From contig NC_060246.1 of NCBI RefSeq assembly GCF_921293095.1, positions 12,046,001 to 12,110,000 on the forward strand: a stretch of 64,000 nt of DNA. The letters are read 5' to 3'. This document shows, piece by piece, positions 21,264 through 30,421 of this stretch. The notes below the pieces were generated by a model. The model saw only the letters and a list, made by a program, of their open reading frames with translations, was not told the DNA's origin and searched no databases. Both the position numbers and the translations under genes were made by a program. Position 1 is the first letter of the stretch. Each line of letters opens with the position of its first letter. Origin of the DNA: Ischnura elegans (lineage: Eukaryota; Arthropoda; Insecta; Odonata; Coenagrionidae).

Positions 21264-21332
21264 TCTGACAAATGTTTCTCGGGTTTGCATCCAGGTTAAA
21301 GATGGATGCAAACCCGAGAAACATTTGTCAGA
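21264..21332. repeat. Perfect hairpin, 30-bp arms, 9-nt loop
   Basis: TCTGACAAATGTTTCTCGGG... (21264-21293) is followed after nine bases by its exact 30-base reverse complement (21303-21332). It is non-coding. A recent small foldback insertion or a structured RNA are both possible. Confidence 0.95.
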
Positions 21333-21714
21333 AGTATTCACCAGGAAAAACTTAAATCGTTTATCTTTCAAAGCATCATTGCAATCTTAAGTGTTTGCAT
21401 AAATCTCACTCTAGTTAGTAATACTTAAACAACCATGCAATCCACTAAAGTTCTGTAGACCAGTACTCAGACAGGTGTGGTATTGTATAAACATTTAGGC
21501 GTATTATAGGCACGTCTAAAATACAGACTACATAAATTCATCACTCAAGAACATACCATGCTATAGTAGCATTTATGAAATAGCAGTTCTTTTAATTTAT
21601 TTTAAAGGCATATTTTTTGACTATTTTAATTCGAAATGGAATCTTATTGTAGATAATTGAGGCTGAATTATGAGGACCTCTCTTGCCTATGTTTAGTGGC
21701 TTATTTGCCAGATG
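21333..21714. other. Interior of giant element, nothing recognised
   Basis: AT-rich, no open frame worth reporting and no repeat matched elsewhere in the window. Confidence 0.4.
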
Positions 21715-22030
21715 CATGGCGGCAGCTAGGAATTAACGCAGGTGGTGGTGGGGGTTTAGGTGCAACTAATAGTGCGATGTGTGGGGGGGGGGTTGTATAT
21801 AATATCCACCAGGATAAGCGGTAGGTGCGAGATTAATAAATTGCTGAATGTTAAGATAAATGGATCAAAATGGTGAGTTTTACGGCTTTATGAGGGAAAT
21901 TTTATTAATCCTTACACTATTCTATTAGTAATATCAATCCAATTAAGTATAATGGATTAAATTAAAAAATTTCTCTGATCTCTGATCATGAGGTTTTATC
22001 CCCCATACCACCACCCTTGCTGTGCCACTG
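21715..22030 (+). mobile_element. Dispersed MITE, copy 2 of 3
   Basis: Ends CATGGCGGCAGCTAGG and, reverse-complemented, CAGTGGCACAGCAAGG give about 16-bp imperfect TIRs. The interior shares GTTTAGGTGCAACTAATAG, AATGGTGAGTTTTACGGCTT and TTAATCCTTACACTATTCTA with the copy at 290-545. The termini resemble those at 9247-9509, suggesting the same hAT-like superfamily. Confidence 0.65.
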
Positions 22031-22269
22031 GCCATGAACATTTTCTCTACCATGTCTCATTGCTATAATGTGTTGCAGAATTGGGCATAACTAGGTATAA
22101 ATACATGGCAGAGTGAGTGACATGAGTTTCAAGAATATTTTAGTCTTCCTAGCACCCTTTTGAAAAGCACAATATGGATTTAACAGCCATCTTTTGCATT
22201 GAAAACGACTTGGACGCTACACTAGCATTTCTCTAGAAGACAATTCCGTAGGTATGCTAAATAGGGATG

Positions 22270-22740
22270 AATTTTGGCATACTCTTTAAGGTTAGTGAAG
22301 GCTTTTATCGGGAGTGCAGCTCTTTACAGTGTGGAAACATGGGCACTTAGGAAGGAGGACGGGAGAAAATTGTGGACATGAAGGCAAAGAATGGAAAAGG
22401 TGTAGCGGATGGAGAGGAGGAGGAATGATGAACTGCTGCATAGGATGGGTGAGGAGAGGCAGCTCTTATATGAGAAATGGAGGAGACAGAAGGTATGGAT
22501 GGAGCGAGTACTTAGTGGGAAGGGAATGCTGAAAAAAGTGTAGGATGGTTGAATGTTAGGTAAACGAGGGAGAGGAAGGAAAAGAATGGAATTTTTAGAT
22601 AGATTGAAAGGGAGTAGGCCTTATTGTGAATTGAAGAGGGAAGTGGTTGAGGGAAGGGGAGACTCCCAGAATGCTTCTTAAGTACTCCAATGAAACCTAC
22701 CTTAATCTGTAGAATACTATAATAATAGATAAGGCTCTTA
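22270..22740 (+). pseudogene. LINE 3'-end fragment (ETW-motif RT C-terminus)
   Basis: With frame changes and stops the sequence reads SAALYSVETWALRKEDGRKL, then RMERRRNDELLHRMGEERQL, then KRGRGRKRMEFLDRLKG, the typical C-terminal region of a non-LTR retrotransposon ORF2 (the ...ETW.L...K end). It ends in a short tail with TATAATAATA near 22725. No catalytic RT motifs remain. It belongs to a different LINE family from those at 1.3, 25.5 and 32.6 kb. Confidence 0.7.
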
Positions 22741-23487
22741 TAGCCTGTGTTGAGGTAGTTGGTATAAGTTTATTAATCATGTAGATCGCAGTAGTTATTT
22801 TAGTGATTATTGCAGTACTATTATAATATGTGGTTGTAACCATGTTGCAACCATTCATATGTGGCATGCCAATCAATATTCAGATTAAAATATAATCCAA
22901 GAAATTAAGTAGTGTCTTGTGTGGTCTTTAGTATCAAATACTCTTTATGTGTAAAAAAATCCGATGATGTCTTTCTTATTAGAAAGCCCCCAAATTATCT
23001 TATTAATTAGGTGAAAGGCTGCAGTTAAGGTTGAATATTCATTTGAGAATCCATTATGAGAAGGATGCCCAGCTGGAAATTTTTCCTACCGGTTTCAGTA
23101 GGCTATATGCTTTTTGAAACATCCTACAGGGTTCGTTAGGCAACCGAACCCCATCTATGTAGCCAACCGGGTTCGGTAGGCAACCAAACATCATCTGTAA
23201 CCAACTGGCAACTGAACGTCATCTGTAGTCAAGCAATCACCTTCAGAAGCTTACCAGATTTTGTAACCTATTACGAATTTTTAACAGAGTCAAACAGTTA
23301 ATTGAATATCTCATAAGACCAACCAGGAGCTCTTATAACCTCTGTGACACGAAACGCTATTAACTGTATCAAAACATTAACTATCATTTCATCTAATGTG
23401 CAAAATAAATCACTAACTATAACGTTTCAAGAGGGAGATTGAAAATACATATTCACTCTCTCACTGGAAATGCTGAGAACAGTACCG

Positions 23488-23632
23488 TATATGTCTGAAT
23501 ATAGTCCCCCCTTTTTTACCAAAAATGCCTGTGATAAAAGTTATGGGAGGGGACTATATTCAAACCCATTTTTTTATATTTTTTTCCAAAACTGAAGCCT
23601 CAAAATTAGGGGGGGACTATATTCAGTGGAAT
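23488..23632. repeat. Small inverted-repeat element (GAATATAGTCCCCC ends)
   Basis: ACCGTATATGTCTGAATATAGTCCCCCC at the left is mirrored by GGGGGGGACTATATTCAG at the right, with a further inner inverted pair GGGAGGGGACTATATTCAAA. About 145 bases in all, non-coding. The ACCGTATA start recalls the termini at 60270, but I cannot show they belong together. Confidence 0.6.
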
Positions 23633-23639
23633 ATGTTAA

Positions 23640-24570
23640 TTATATGCACATAATTTACATACGGTTTCATATTCAAATGGAGAATTCACTACAAAATAAG
23701 TAATGAACCCAATCAAGAGAATATAAAGATCAATTTCATTGAAAAAGTGATTAGAAACTGGCATCGTTAATTTTAGATGATTCATTTCATAGCAAAAGTT
23801 AGAAAAAATCAATCATTAATGAAACTCATTTGGTTATTAACAGAAAAATAAATTCTAGTACTTTTATGCATTTATGTAATCACAAATCTATTTATTTTTT
23901 AATTTAACCTTTACATATGTAAAAGGTTACATTTTTCATTACCTGGATATAGTCATAACATAGCTTCAAAGACTTTAGAAAAAATAAGAAATGCCAATGG
24001 TTCTTTAATTTTCATAACCACTCCAAGAACCTTTTTCTATGGATGATATAAAACATGTAATGATAGCTTTAGGAAAATGTCCAATCAAGAGAGAAAGATT
24101 TCATATATAACAGAGAGGCAGATATATAATTTTTAAATGGTAAACAGATAAAAAATGGCATAGGTATCCATCCTAACCCACAGACCGATTGTTGTCAAAC
24201 ACATAACAATAACAATTTTAACTTAAATCAGATCTGAGGGAGCCAAAAAAAAGACAAATAAATAAAATGTGGATGGACAATATATCAAAGTAAGACTAGA
24301 GATGCAGTGAACTTCACAGATTGGCAAAATTGTTAATTGAAGTGATTGGAAATCTCTAGCAACTCCCACACTGGAATACTATTGAACTTGATGATAAAAT
24401 GAGGAATACTTTTGTTGACATCATTAATTGTTTGTAGGTTGATTGTATGCCAATCAGCTTTGCTGTGCTTATTTGATCTTAGAATATGGCGGCTAAAGTA
24501 GTTTTTTCAAATCATTAGGTAATTTCAGTCAGTATAATATTCCTAAAGACTTAGCCAAGGCTAGTTGCTT
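23640..24570. other. Interior of giant element, nothing recognised
   Basis: AT-rich, without open frames above background, tandem repeats or TIRs. Confidence 0.4.
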
Positions 24571-24680
24571 CCCCTATGAAAAAATTGTATAAATCTGTTT
24601 CAAATTTTTATGCATTCTTATACATTGCCATGGCAATGTATAAAATTTTGAAACAGGTTTATACAATTTTTTCATAGGGG
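24571..24680. repeat. 110-bp near-palindrome
   Basis: CCCCTATGAAAAAATTGTAT at the left end is the reverse complement of the right end (ATACAATTTTTTCATAGGGG). The centre is the perfect 24-base palindrome of TATACATTGCCA (24617-24640 region). Arms carry a few mismatches. Confidence 0.9.
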
Positions 24681-24850
24681 TTCTCATAAACACTAAATTG
24701 CTGAAGCTGCCCAAGTTTTTCAAAGTATTCCTATACCTCTGGTTTACCATGGTATAGTCTATCAGATATCTCCTCAAAACCTCGAGGTCCAGATCTGGAC
24801 TCATCCAATTGGATGTGTGTACTTACACTGTGTGTGGACACTTAAGTGTA

Positions 24851-25286
24851 ACTCTGCCCAGGAGAATTAACACAAAGGGGGGCTTTAGGCACAACTAGTT
24901 CTGAAGGGTATGTGTGGTATGGAATACCCACTGGGGTAAGCGGTAGGTGCAAAAGAAACTTTTTAAGATAAATGGTTCAAATTGGTATAAAGTTTGCGGC
25001 TGGGTGAATAATTTCATGTGATGCTTGTGAGCCACCCGTCCCCCTCATATTAGTTACTAAAAATGTCATTATAAAATATATAAAGTTCAACAGATTCAGG
25101 ACTCAATTGGTGAAAGTTAGGCATATTTAAATAAATAAAAGATCGTAGCACTTTTCCACAAAATTATTCCAAATATTTTGTGGAAAAGTGCTACCATCTA
25201 TTATTTATTAAAATATATTAATAAAAAAACATTCTCTGAGTTCTAAGGGGTTAAATCCCCTAAAACCACTGCTCGCTACGCCTCTG
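24851..25286 (+). mobile_element. Dispersed MITE, copy 3 of 3, with internal hairpin
   Basis: Shares GGGGGGCTTTAGGCACAACTAG, GGGGTAAGCGGTAGGTGCAA and AAATGGTTCAAATTGG with the other copies. The right end, reverse-complemented, is CAGAGGCGTAGCGAGC and the left end CTCTGCCCAGGAG. Inside, GTAGCACTTTTCCACAAAAT and its complement (25140-25199) form a hairpin absent from the other copies. Confidence 0.6.
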
Positions 25287-25470
25287 CCTCCACAACTAAT
25301 GTGATGCCTGGACCGTGCTTTTGTTATGACTAATTTGTACCTCCACAAATTTCTTATTTTCTCCCCACTGATGGCTTCCCCATTTCAAGTTCTCCTTTTC
25401 CCCACCTATCTCTGACTTCCAGTCCATCGTAATTAGATATTTCCTCCCCAAGGTTTTTGGTTGAATTGAT

Positions 25471-25838
25471 ATGAAGATTAGATTAGCAATTTGGACTTTC
25501 ATCTCAGAGTCATTTGATAATGGAGACAAAGTTTCTGCTCTCTTCATAGACTTCTCTAGGGCATTTGATATGGTTGACCATCAAACCCTCTTAAAAAAAT
25601 GTTGTAACTATGGAGTGAGAGGTAATGCATTGGCATGGTTAGATTCATACTTGAGAAACAGAACTCAGCTAGTTGAACTAGTATTACACGACTCAGTGGG
25701 AAAATCCAACCCTAAGGTGATAAACGTAGGTGTACCTCAAGGCAGTGTTCTTGGCCCCCTTTTGTTTCTCATATATATCAATGACCTACCTTCATTTATA
25801 CACGAAAACAGCAACATTAGACCCATCATGTATGCAGA
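25471..25838 (+). CDS. LINE RT, N-terminal half of the split ORF
   Basis: Reads SALFIDFSRAFDMVDHQTLL (first catalytic Asp in FIDFSRAF, about 25545), then YGVRGNALAWLDSYLRNRTQ, GVPQGSVLGPLLFLIYINDL (25731-25790) and NIRPIMYAD at the insertion junction. The last residues before the MITE (TATGCAGA) are duplicated at 26039, so the catalytic YADD is separated between codons, not destroyed. Upstream of 25500 the frame is not recognisable LINE sequence; the reported start is only the ATG of the open frame. Confidence 0.88.
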
Positions 25839-26038
25839 CAGGGGCGGATCCAGGATTTCTTTCTGGGAGGGGCACAAGCAAGGCCGTATCCAGGATTTTG
25901 TTCAGGGGGGGGCACAAGGATACTTCGTCATACAAAACGAACGAAATGATAATGGGACCGTATTAAAAATCGAGCATATTTTTAAGGGTCTGGGGGGGGC
26001 ACGTGCCCCCATGCCCCCCCCCCCTGGATCCGCCTATG
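25839..26038. mobile_element. hAT MITE with perfect 8-bp TSD, copy 2
   Basis: The same element as 20644-20840, with CAGGGGCGGATCC / GGATCCGCCTATG ends. It is flanked by the perfect duplication TATGCAGA (25831-25838, 26039-26046). Excision in silico restores atg TATGCAGA tgatgca, the LINE's M-Y-A-D-D-A. Its 200-bp length and high similarity to copy 1 indicate recent, related activity. Confidence 0.95.
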
Positions 26039-26857
26039 TATGCAGATGATGCAAACTTCCTCATATCAGCGAGTAATATGACTGATCTACATTGCCAATG
26101 TCAGGAGGTATTGAACTCAGTGTGGACATGGAGTGCCGCAAACAAACTAAATTTGAATACCTCAAAAACTCAACTCTTGCTATTCAATAATGATGCTTCT
26201 TTTAATCAGTTGATTTTAAACAATGCCCAACTCTATCCTACTACTAACACAAAATTCCTAGGTCTAATAATTGAAAACTCTGGTTCTTGGTCTATATATG
26301 TCAATGAACTTTGTACAAAATTATCTACAGTCCTATATAGTCTGAGATTACTTTCCAACTCACTATCCCATAAAGGACTAATGACCCTGTATAACTGTAA
26401 CTTCTTAAGTATAGTTAATTATGCCATTGAATTCTGGGGGTCAACAATTACTCTCCTAAACAAAACGTTTCTCCTGCAGAAGAGGGCACTCAGAACCATT
26501 TTGGGTATACCTAGAAGAGAATCATGTAGACCACTGTTTGTTAAGCTGGGAATTCTCACGCTTCCTTGTCTCTATATATTTAAACTATGTGTTCTAGTTA
26601 AACTCAACCTTCATAGACTAAAGCTAAATCAGGGTATACATAATCACCAAACTAGATCACATACATCCATCCACATAACCCTCCACAGACGGAAACTTTC
26701 CTACACAAGCCCCATAGCTATAGGCTCAAAAATATATAATTCACTCCCCCCCAAACTTAGGAGCATCTCCTCAATGAACAGATTTAAAGCTGACCTAAAA
26801 AGATATCTTGTAAACAAATCTTACTACAGCATCCAAGAGTTCTATATTGATCCCTAA
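26039..26857 (+). CDS. LINE RT, C-terminal half of the split ORF
   Basis: Begins YADDANFLISASNMTDLHCQ with the catalytic Asp pair, then ANKLNLNTSKTQLLLF, TKFLGLIIENSGSW (RT thumb region), LQKRALRTILG and RRESCRPLFVKLGILTLPCL. It ends IQEFYIDP before TAA (26855-26857). There are no stops or shifts in 270 codons. The C-terminal YxESCRxLF..L.ILTL block is what ties the 1.3- and 32.6-kb fragments to this family. Confidence 0.9.
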   Translation, partial: YADDANFLISASNMTDLHCQCQEVLNSVWTWSAANKLNLNTSKTQLLLFNNDASFNQLILNNAQLYPTTNTKFLGLIIENSGSWSIYVNELCTKLSTVLYSLRLLSNSLSHKGLMTLYNCNFLSIVNYAIEFWGSTITLLNKTFLLQKRALRTILGIPRRESCRPLFVKLGILTLPCLYIFKLCVLVKLNLHRLKLNQGIHNHQTRSHTSIHITLHRRKLSYTSPIAIGSKIYNSLPPKLRSISSMNRFKADLKRYLVNKSYYSIQEFYIDP

Positions 26858-27054
26858 AAATATGTATAAATGTATGTGAATGTCACTTATTGATATATTG
26901 TGTTCAATTGTTTAGTGTTACATCTACTGTTCAGTATGTTACATTTTTATGATTCACTTAACTTCCATGACGTGTCCTATATCTATATTCTGTGGCTCAC
27001 TGTAATATATGATCTTTTGGACAAATAAAATTATTATTATTAAATTAGGACCAA

Positions 27055-27295
27055 CAGTTTTCTGCGTAAAAACGAGAAATTTGTAATAACGAGGACTCGT
27101 TAAATGAGAACTTCGTAAAAACGTGGACTTCGTAACAACAACGATGTCGTTAATTAAGACCTTCGTAATAACGAAGACTACGTTAAATGAGAACTTCGTA
27201 GAAATGAGACCTTCGTCAAATAAGAACTACGTAGAAATGGGGACTAAGTAAAAACGAGGAATTCGTAAAAACGACTGTACTCGTTAAATCGGATA
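27055..27295. repeat. Imperfect short-period minisatellite (ACTTCGTAAAAACGAG)
   Basis: Some 14 imperfect units built on (A/G)A(C/A)TTCGTAAAAACGAG and CGTTAAATGAGAAC: TTCGTAAAAACGTGG, TTCGTAACAACAACG, TTCGTAATAACGAAG and so on, every 15-19 bases. It starts just after the LINE tail and ends at the right arm satellite. The register is strikingly regular and CG-containing in an AT-rich setting. Confidence 0.85.
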
Positions 27296-27329
27296 TCCAC
27301 GAATGATTGCTTATCTACATAAATTAGGA

Positions 27330-28110
27330 GATTTTAAAATTAAATATACGGTTTGCCGTCTTGTGATCACTTTCTTTCACTGCAATATGCAAATATATTT
27401 CCCTGTATCATAAGCTGGTAATAACCTTGACATTAAAGTAAGAAAATTTTTAATAGATATCAGGTTTGCTATATTGTGATCACATTCTTTCACTTCAATA
27501 TATATGCAAATATATTACACTGAATCATAAGCTGCAGGTGATACCCTTGAATATTAAAATAAGATATTTGTAATTAAATATGAGGTTTGCTGTCTTGTTA
27601 TCACTTTCTTTCACTGCAATATGCAAATATATTTCACTGAACCATAAGCTGGTAAATACCCTTGAATATTAAAATAAGATATTTATAATTAAACATGACG
27701 TTGGCCGTCTTGTTATCACTTTCTTTCACTGCAATATGCAAATATATTTCACTGAATCATAAGCTGGTAATACCCTTGAATATTAAAATAAGATATTTAT
27801 AATTAAACATGACGTTGGCCGTCTTGTTATCACTTTCTTTCACTGCAATATGCAAATACATTTCACTGAATCATAAGCTGGTAATACCCTTGAATATTAA
27901 AATAAGATATTAATAATTAAACATGACGTTGGCCGACTTGTGATCACATTCTTTCGCTTGCAATATGCAAATATATTTCACTGAATCAGAAGCTGGTGTT
28001 AACTTTGACATTAAGATATTTTTAATTAGATATTAGGTTTGCTGTCTCGTGATCACTTTCTTTCACTTGCAATAAGCAAATATATTACACTCTTCCATCA
28101 TTTGTTGGTT
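27330..28110 (-). repeat. 114-bp-period satellite of the right arm, inverted
   Basis: CACTTTCTTTCACTGCAATATG recurs near 27371, 27484, 27605, 27720, 27834, 27949 and 28057: seven units with spacings 108-121. Read on the minus strand (TGCATATTGCAGTGAAAGAAAGTGATAA) it aligns with the left array's TTGCCTATTTCAAGTGACAGAAAGTGAAAA. Units here are more diverged than the left ones. Confidence 0.9.
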
Positions 28111-29119
28111 CCCTTAACAAAGAAATAGCTTTGTCGTCATCTGATCACCTTCTTTCAATAATTACTATTTACTATCGTAGAACATCGGAATATCCATATA
28201 GAACACATTAACTATTGCAATGTATAGTAATAATACATATAACAATAAATAGCTGGGTGCATCTTAAAATTCACAATATAAACACATTTCAACAAGTATA
28301 TCCACCGAAAGAACGTGTTTGTCAAATGCTTGGCGCCATAATCCCATAATTAATTCCCCATCCCCCGCATTTTATAATTCATTTGTTTTTAGTTCCCAAT
28401 GTGGCCATAGGGGCGCTGTCCCTTGGGGAAATATGGCAACACTGCGGTTAGCATGGATGTTTTCTCTTTCTCCAGGGAATGAAAATCGGTTCGCTCACCT
28501 TCCGCTCAGTGAGCGGAGCTCCCCCTGGATGCACCCAATCACTCCGACTTCCGGTTTCATATCAATCATCTCGGTTTCCGGTTTGATTCAAAATTTGGAA
28601 CGACCGATGCTTAATCTCTTTTCGTCAGGGCAGAAATAGTTGTGATAAAATTAAATACTATGTTATGAAGAACTGAATACTTGTGTAATCTTTTTCTTAA
28701 ATGTTTTCCAGCAGTTATCAGTATTAATAACACCAATACACGTAAAAGGAAAATATTAAGATGACTCCTGTAGGAGAACGTTAAGAAGTAGAAGTTAAAG
28801 CTGGTTATATTTAATTGTGCCGTTCATAAAATTATCCTGCAGATCAGATTCATGCATAGTGTGTGGTGTATTTTGTGTTATATTTTGATCAACTATAGTT
28901 AGAAATTATTTTATTAGTGTTAAGAAACTGTGGCAGTTTCGCCTTCCCAAATATTTTCATGACACTGCTTCCTTCATTTTTGCAATCTAATTTACTCATC
29001 TAGGAATTCACAATTAAAATAGTATATGAAATGATAATATGGATAGCAATCAGCGTTACCAATGCTCTTCGCAGATGAGGCAGTATTTATTCGATTATTC
29101 AAAGTGAATTATTACAACC
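28111..29119. other. Right arm of giant element, non-coding
   Basis: Carries, in inverted order and orientation, counterparts of left-arm blocks: ATGCTTGGCGCCATAAT (28327-28343), AATATGGCAACACTGCGG (28430-28450) and CCGCTCAGTGAGCGGAGCTC with CCCCCTGGATGCACCCA (28502-28530). The last 550 bases have no distinctive structure. No supported ORF. Confidence 0.6.
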
Positions 29120-29376
29120 ATTGATTGAGTCTGTTCGATCTTGATTCCTTTGAGTCTTTTCGATCATGATTCCTTTTGAGTCTTTTCAGTCATGACTCCT
29201 TTGAGTCTTTTCGATCATAGTGATTGAATCTTGATTTGAGTCTTTTCGATCATATAGTGATTGAATCTTGATTTGAGTCTTTTCGATCATAGTGATTGAA
29301 TCAATTGTTTGAATCACTTATGTGACTCGAGTCAAAATGATTGAATCACTAAAATGATCGACTTTGCCCATCACTA
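29120..29376. repeat. Right terminal inverted repeat with subterminal motif array
   Basis: GAGTCTTTTCGATCAT occurs five times in exact or near-exact form (29150-29290), alternating with AGTGATTGAATCTTGATTT; then TGATTGAATCACTAAAATGATCGAC and the terminus CCCATCACTA at 29367-29376. It is the counterpart of 16934-17040, but with the motif array expanded. Confidence 0.85.
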
Positions 29377-29384
29377 CTTGTTAA
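29377..29384. repeat. Target-site duplication CTTGTTAA, right
   Basis: Exact copy of 16926-16933. Confidence 0.9.
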
Positions 29385-29539
29385 CCATGCACCCCTTCGA
29401 AACGATTCATATTTTTCTCTGAATGCGCAAAAAAATTGATTGTCATATGTCATTGGTCGTTTAAGTTCTAAATATCACCGCCAGGGGAGCCACAAAGACC
29501 GATTTTCAGTACTCAATTGTTTTTCGTTCATAACCCTTA

Positions 29540-29971
29540 TGCCTCGTTCACATTACGATCGTCCGAGCCGTCGTCGGAACTATCGTGCATTCACATTACG
29601 ATGGTTGAAACCTGTGCTGCTCTCTAGTGCTGACATCTAAAGTGAACGGGAAATTGATGATTAGCAAAGCTGTTGTGGTTTGCATTGACAAGATATCACT
29701 GTTTTCAACGTGTATTTACCGAATAATTTTTCTTCCGCCCATATTCTTCCTTCCTAGGACAAATCCATGAAATGTCCATGGAAAAAATAGAGCTTCACGA
29801 GCTTTTCGTCTTTCTCTTGTCGCTTCCGTTTCCGGTCTCCCAGCGCCTAACCATCGTAAAGTGGCAACGTTCGGAACTACGTCAACTATAGTCAGAACTT
29901 GCATTCACACGGCTAGTTCGGTCAACTATCGTTAGGACGACGGCTCGGACGATCGTAATGTGAATGAGGCA
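29540..29971. mobile_element. PIF/Harbinger-type MITE (TTA target)
   Basis: Left TGCCTCGTTCACATTACGAT (29540-) and right ATCGTAATGTGAATGAGGCA (-29971) are inverted repeats extending about 36 bases with one mismatch (through CGTCCGAGCCGTCGTC). TTA flanks both ends (29537-29539, 29972-29974), the PIF/Harbinger target. Inner inverted copies of the CATTACGAT...GGAACTA block strengthen the foldback. No transposase. Confidence 0.9.
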
Positions 29972-30093
29972 TTAGGCGGCGTTAGAGGTCATAAATGCGA
30001 GCAATTCAAACCTCATTTGTTTTCAGTTTACAATGTTGCCATCGGGGCGCTGTACCCTGAGGATGGATTTTTCTGTTTTCATATTATTGAGTT

Positions 30094-30421
30094 ATGGTTG
30101 GGCTGGGCTGGGTTGGACTGGGCTTGGGTTGGGTTGGGTTGGGTTGGGTTGGGTGTGGTTGGGTTGGGTGTGGTTGGGTTGGGTGTGGTTGGGTTGGGTT
30201 GGGTTGGGTTGGGTTGGGTTGGGTTGGGTTGGGTTGGGTTGGGTTGGGTTGGGTTGGGTTGGGTTGGGTTGGGTTGGGTTGGGTTGGGTTGGGTTGGGTT
30301 GGGTTGGGTTGGGTTGGGTTGGGTTGGGTTGGGTTGGGTTGGGTTGGGTTGGGTTGGGTTGGGTTGGGTTGGGTTGGGTTGGGTTGGGTTGGGTTGGGTT
30401 GGGTTGGGTTGGGTTGGGTTG
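30094..30421 (+). repeat. (GGGTT)n microsatellite, about 60 units
   Basis: A nearly pure GGGTT array, with variant units (GGGCT, GGACT, GGTGTGGTT three times) only at its left end. The PNPTQPNPTQ-type and GWVGLGWVGL-type open frames across it on both strands are artefacts of the repeat. It directly abuts the dispersed repeat that starts GAAGGGAACTCATGTTTATT. Confidence 0.97.

Larger units (their letters stand above)
25471..27045 (+). mobile_element. 5'-truncated LINE, nearly intact RT, split by a MITE
   Basis: A non-LTR retrotransposon 3' half with an (ATT)n-type tail (CAAATAAAATTATTATTATT, about 27023-27045). It starts within the RT palm, so the endonuclease and RT start are missing. A hAT MITE (25839-26038) interrupts the catalytic motif; on either side the frame is continuous. 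It is the same family as the fragments at 1.3 and 32.6 kb. Confidence 0.9.
16934..29376. mobile_element. Giant (12.4 kb) hAT-like foldback element, non-autonomous
   Basis: Ends are perfect 10-bp inverted repeats (TAGTGATGGG / CCCATCACTA) flanked by the perfect 8-bp duplication CTTGTTAA. The first and last few kb are imperfect inverted arms. From the ends inward both contain: GATTGAATCACT-rich subterminal repeats; a GGTGCATCCAGGGGGAG block with CAGTGAGCGG and TATGGCGCC motifs (17041 on; 28300-28530 inverted); and a 114-bp-period satellite (19044-20639; 27330-28110 inverted). The interior (21.0-27.3 kb) holds LINE pieces, MITEs and hairpins. No hAT transposase (DDE or C-terminal dimerisation region) was recognised. 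Movement in trans is inferred. Confidence 0.8.
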
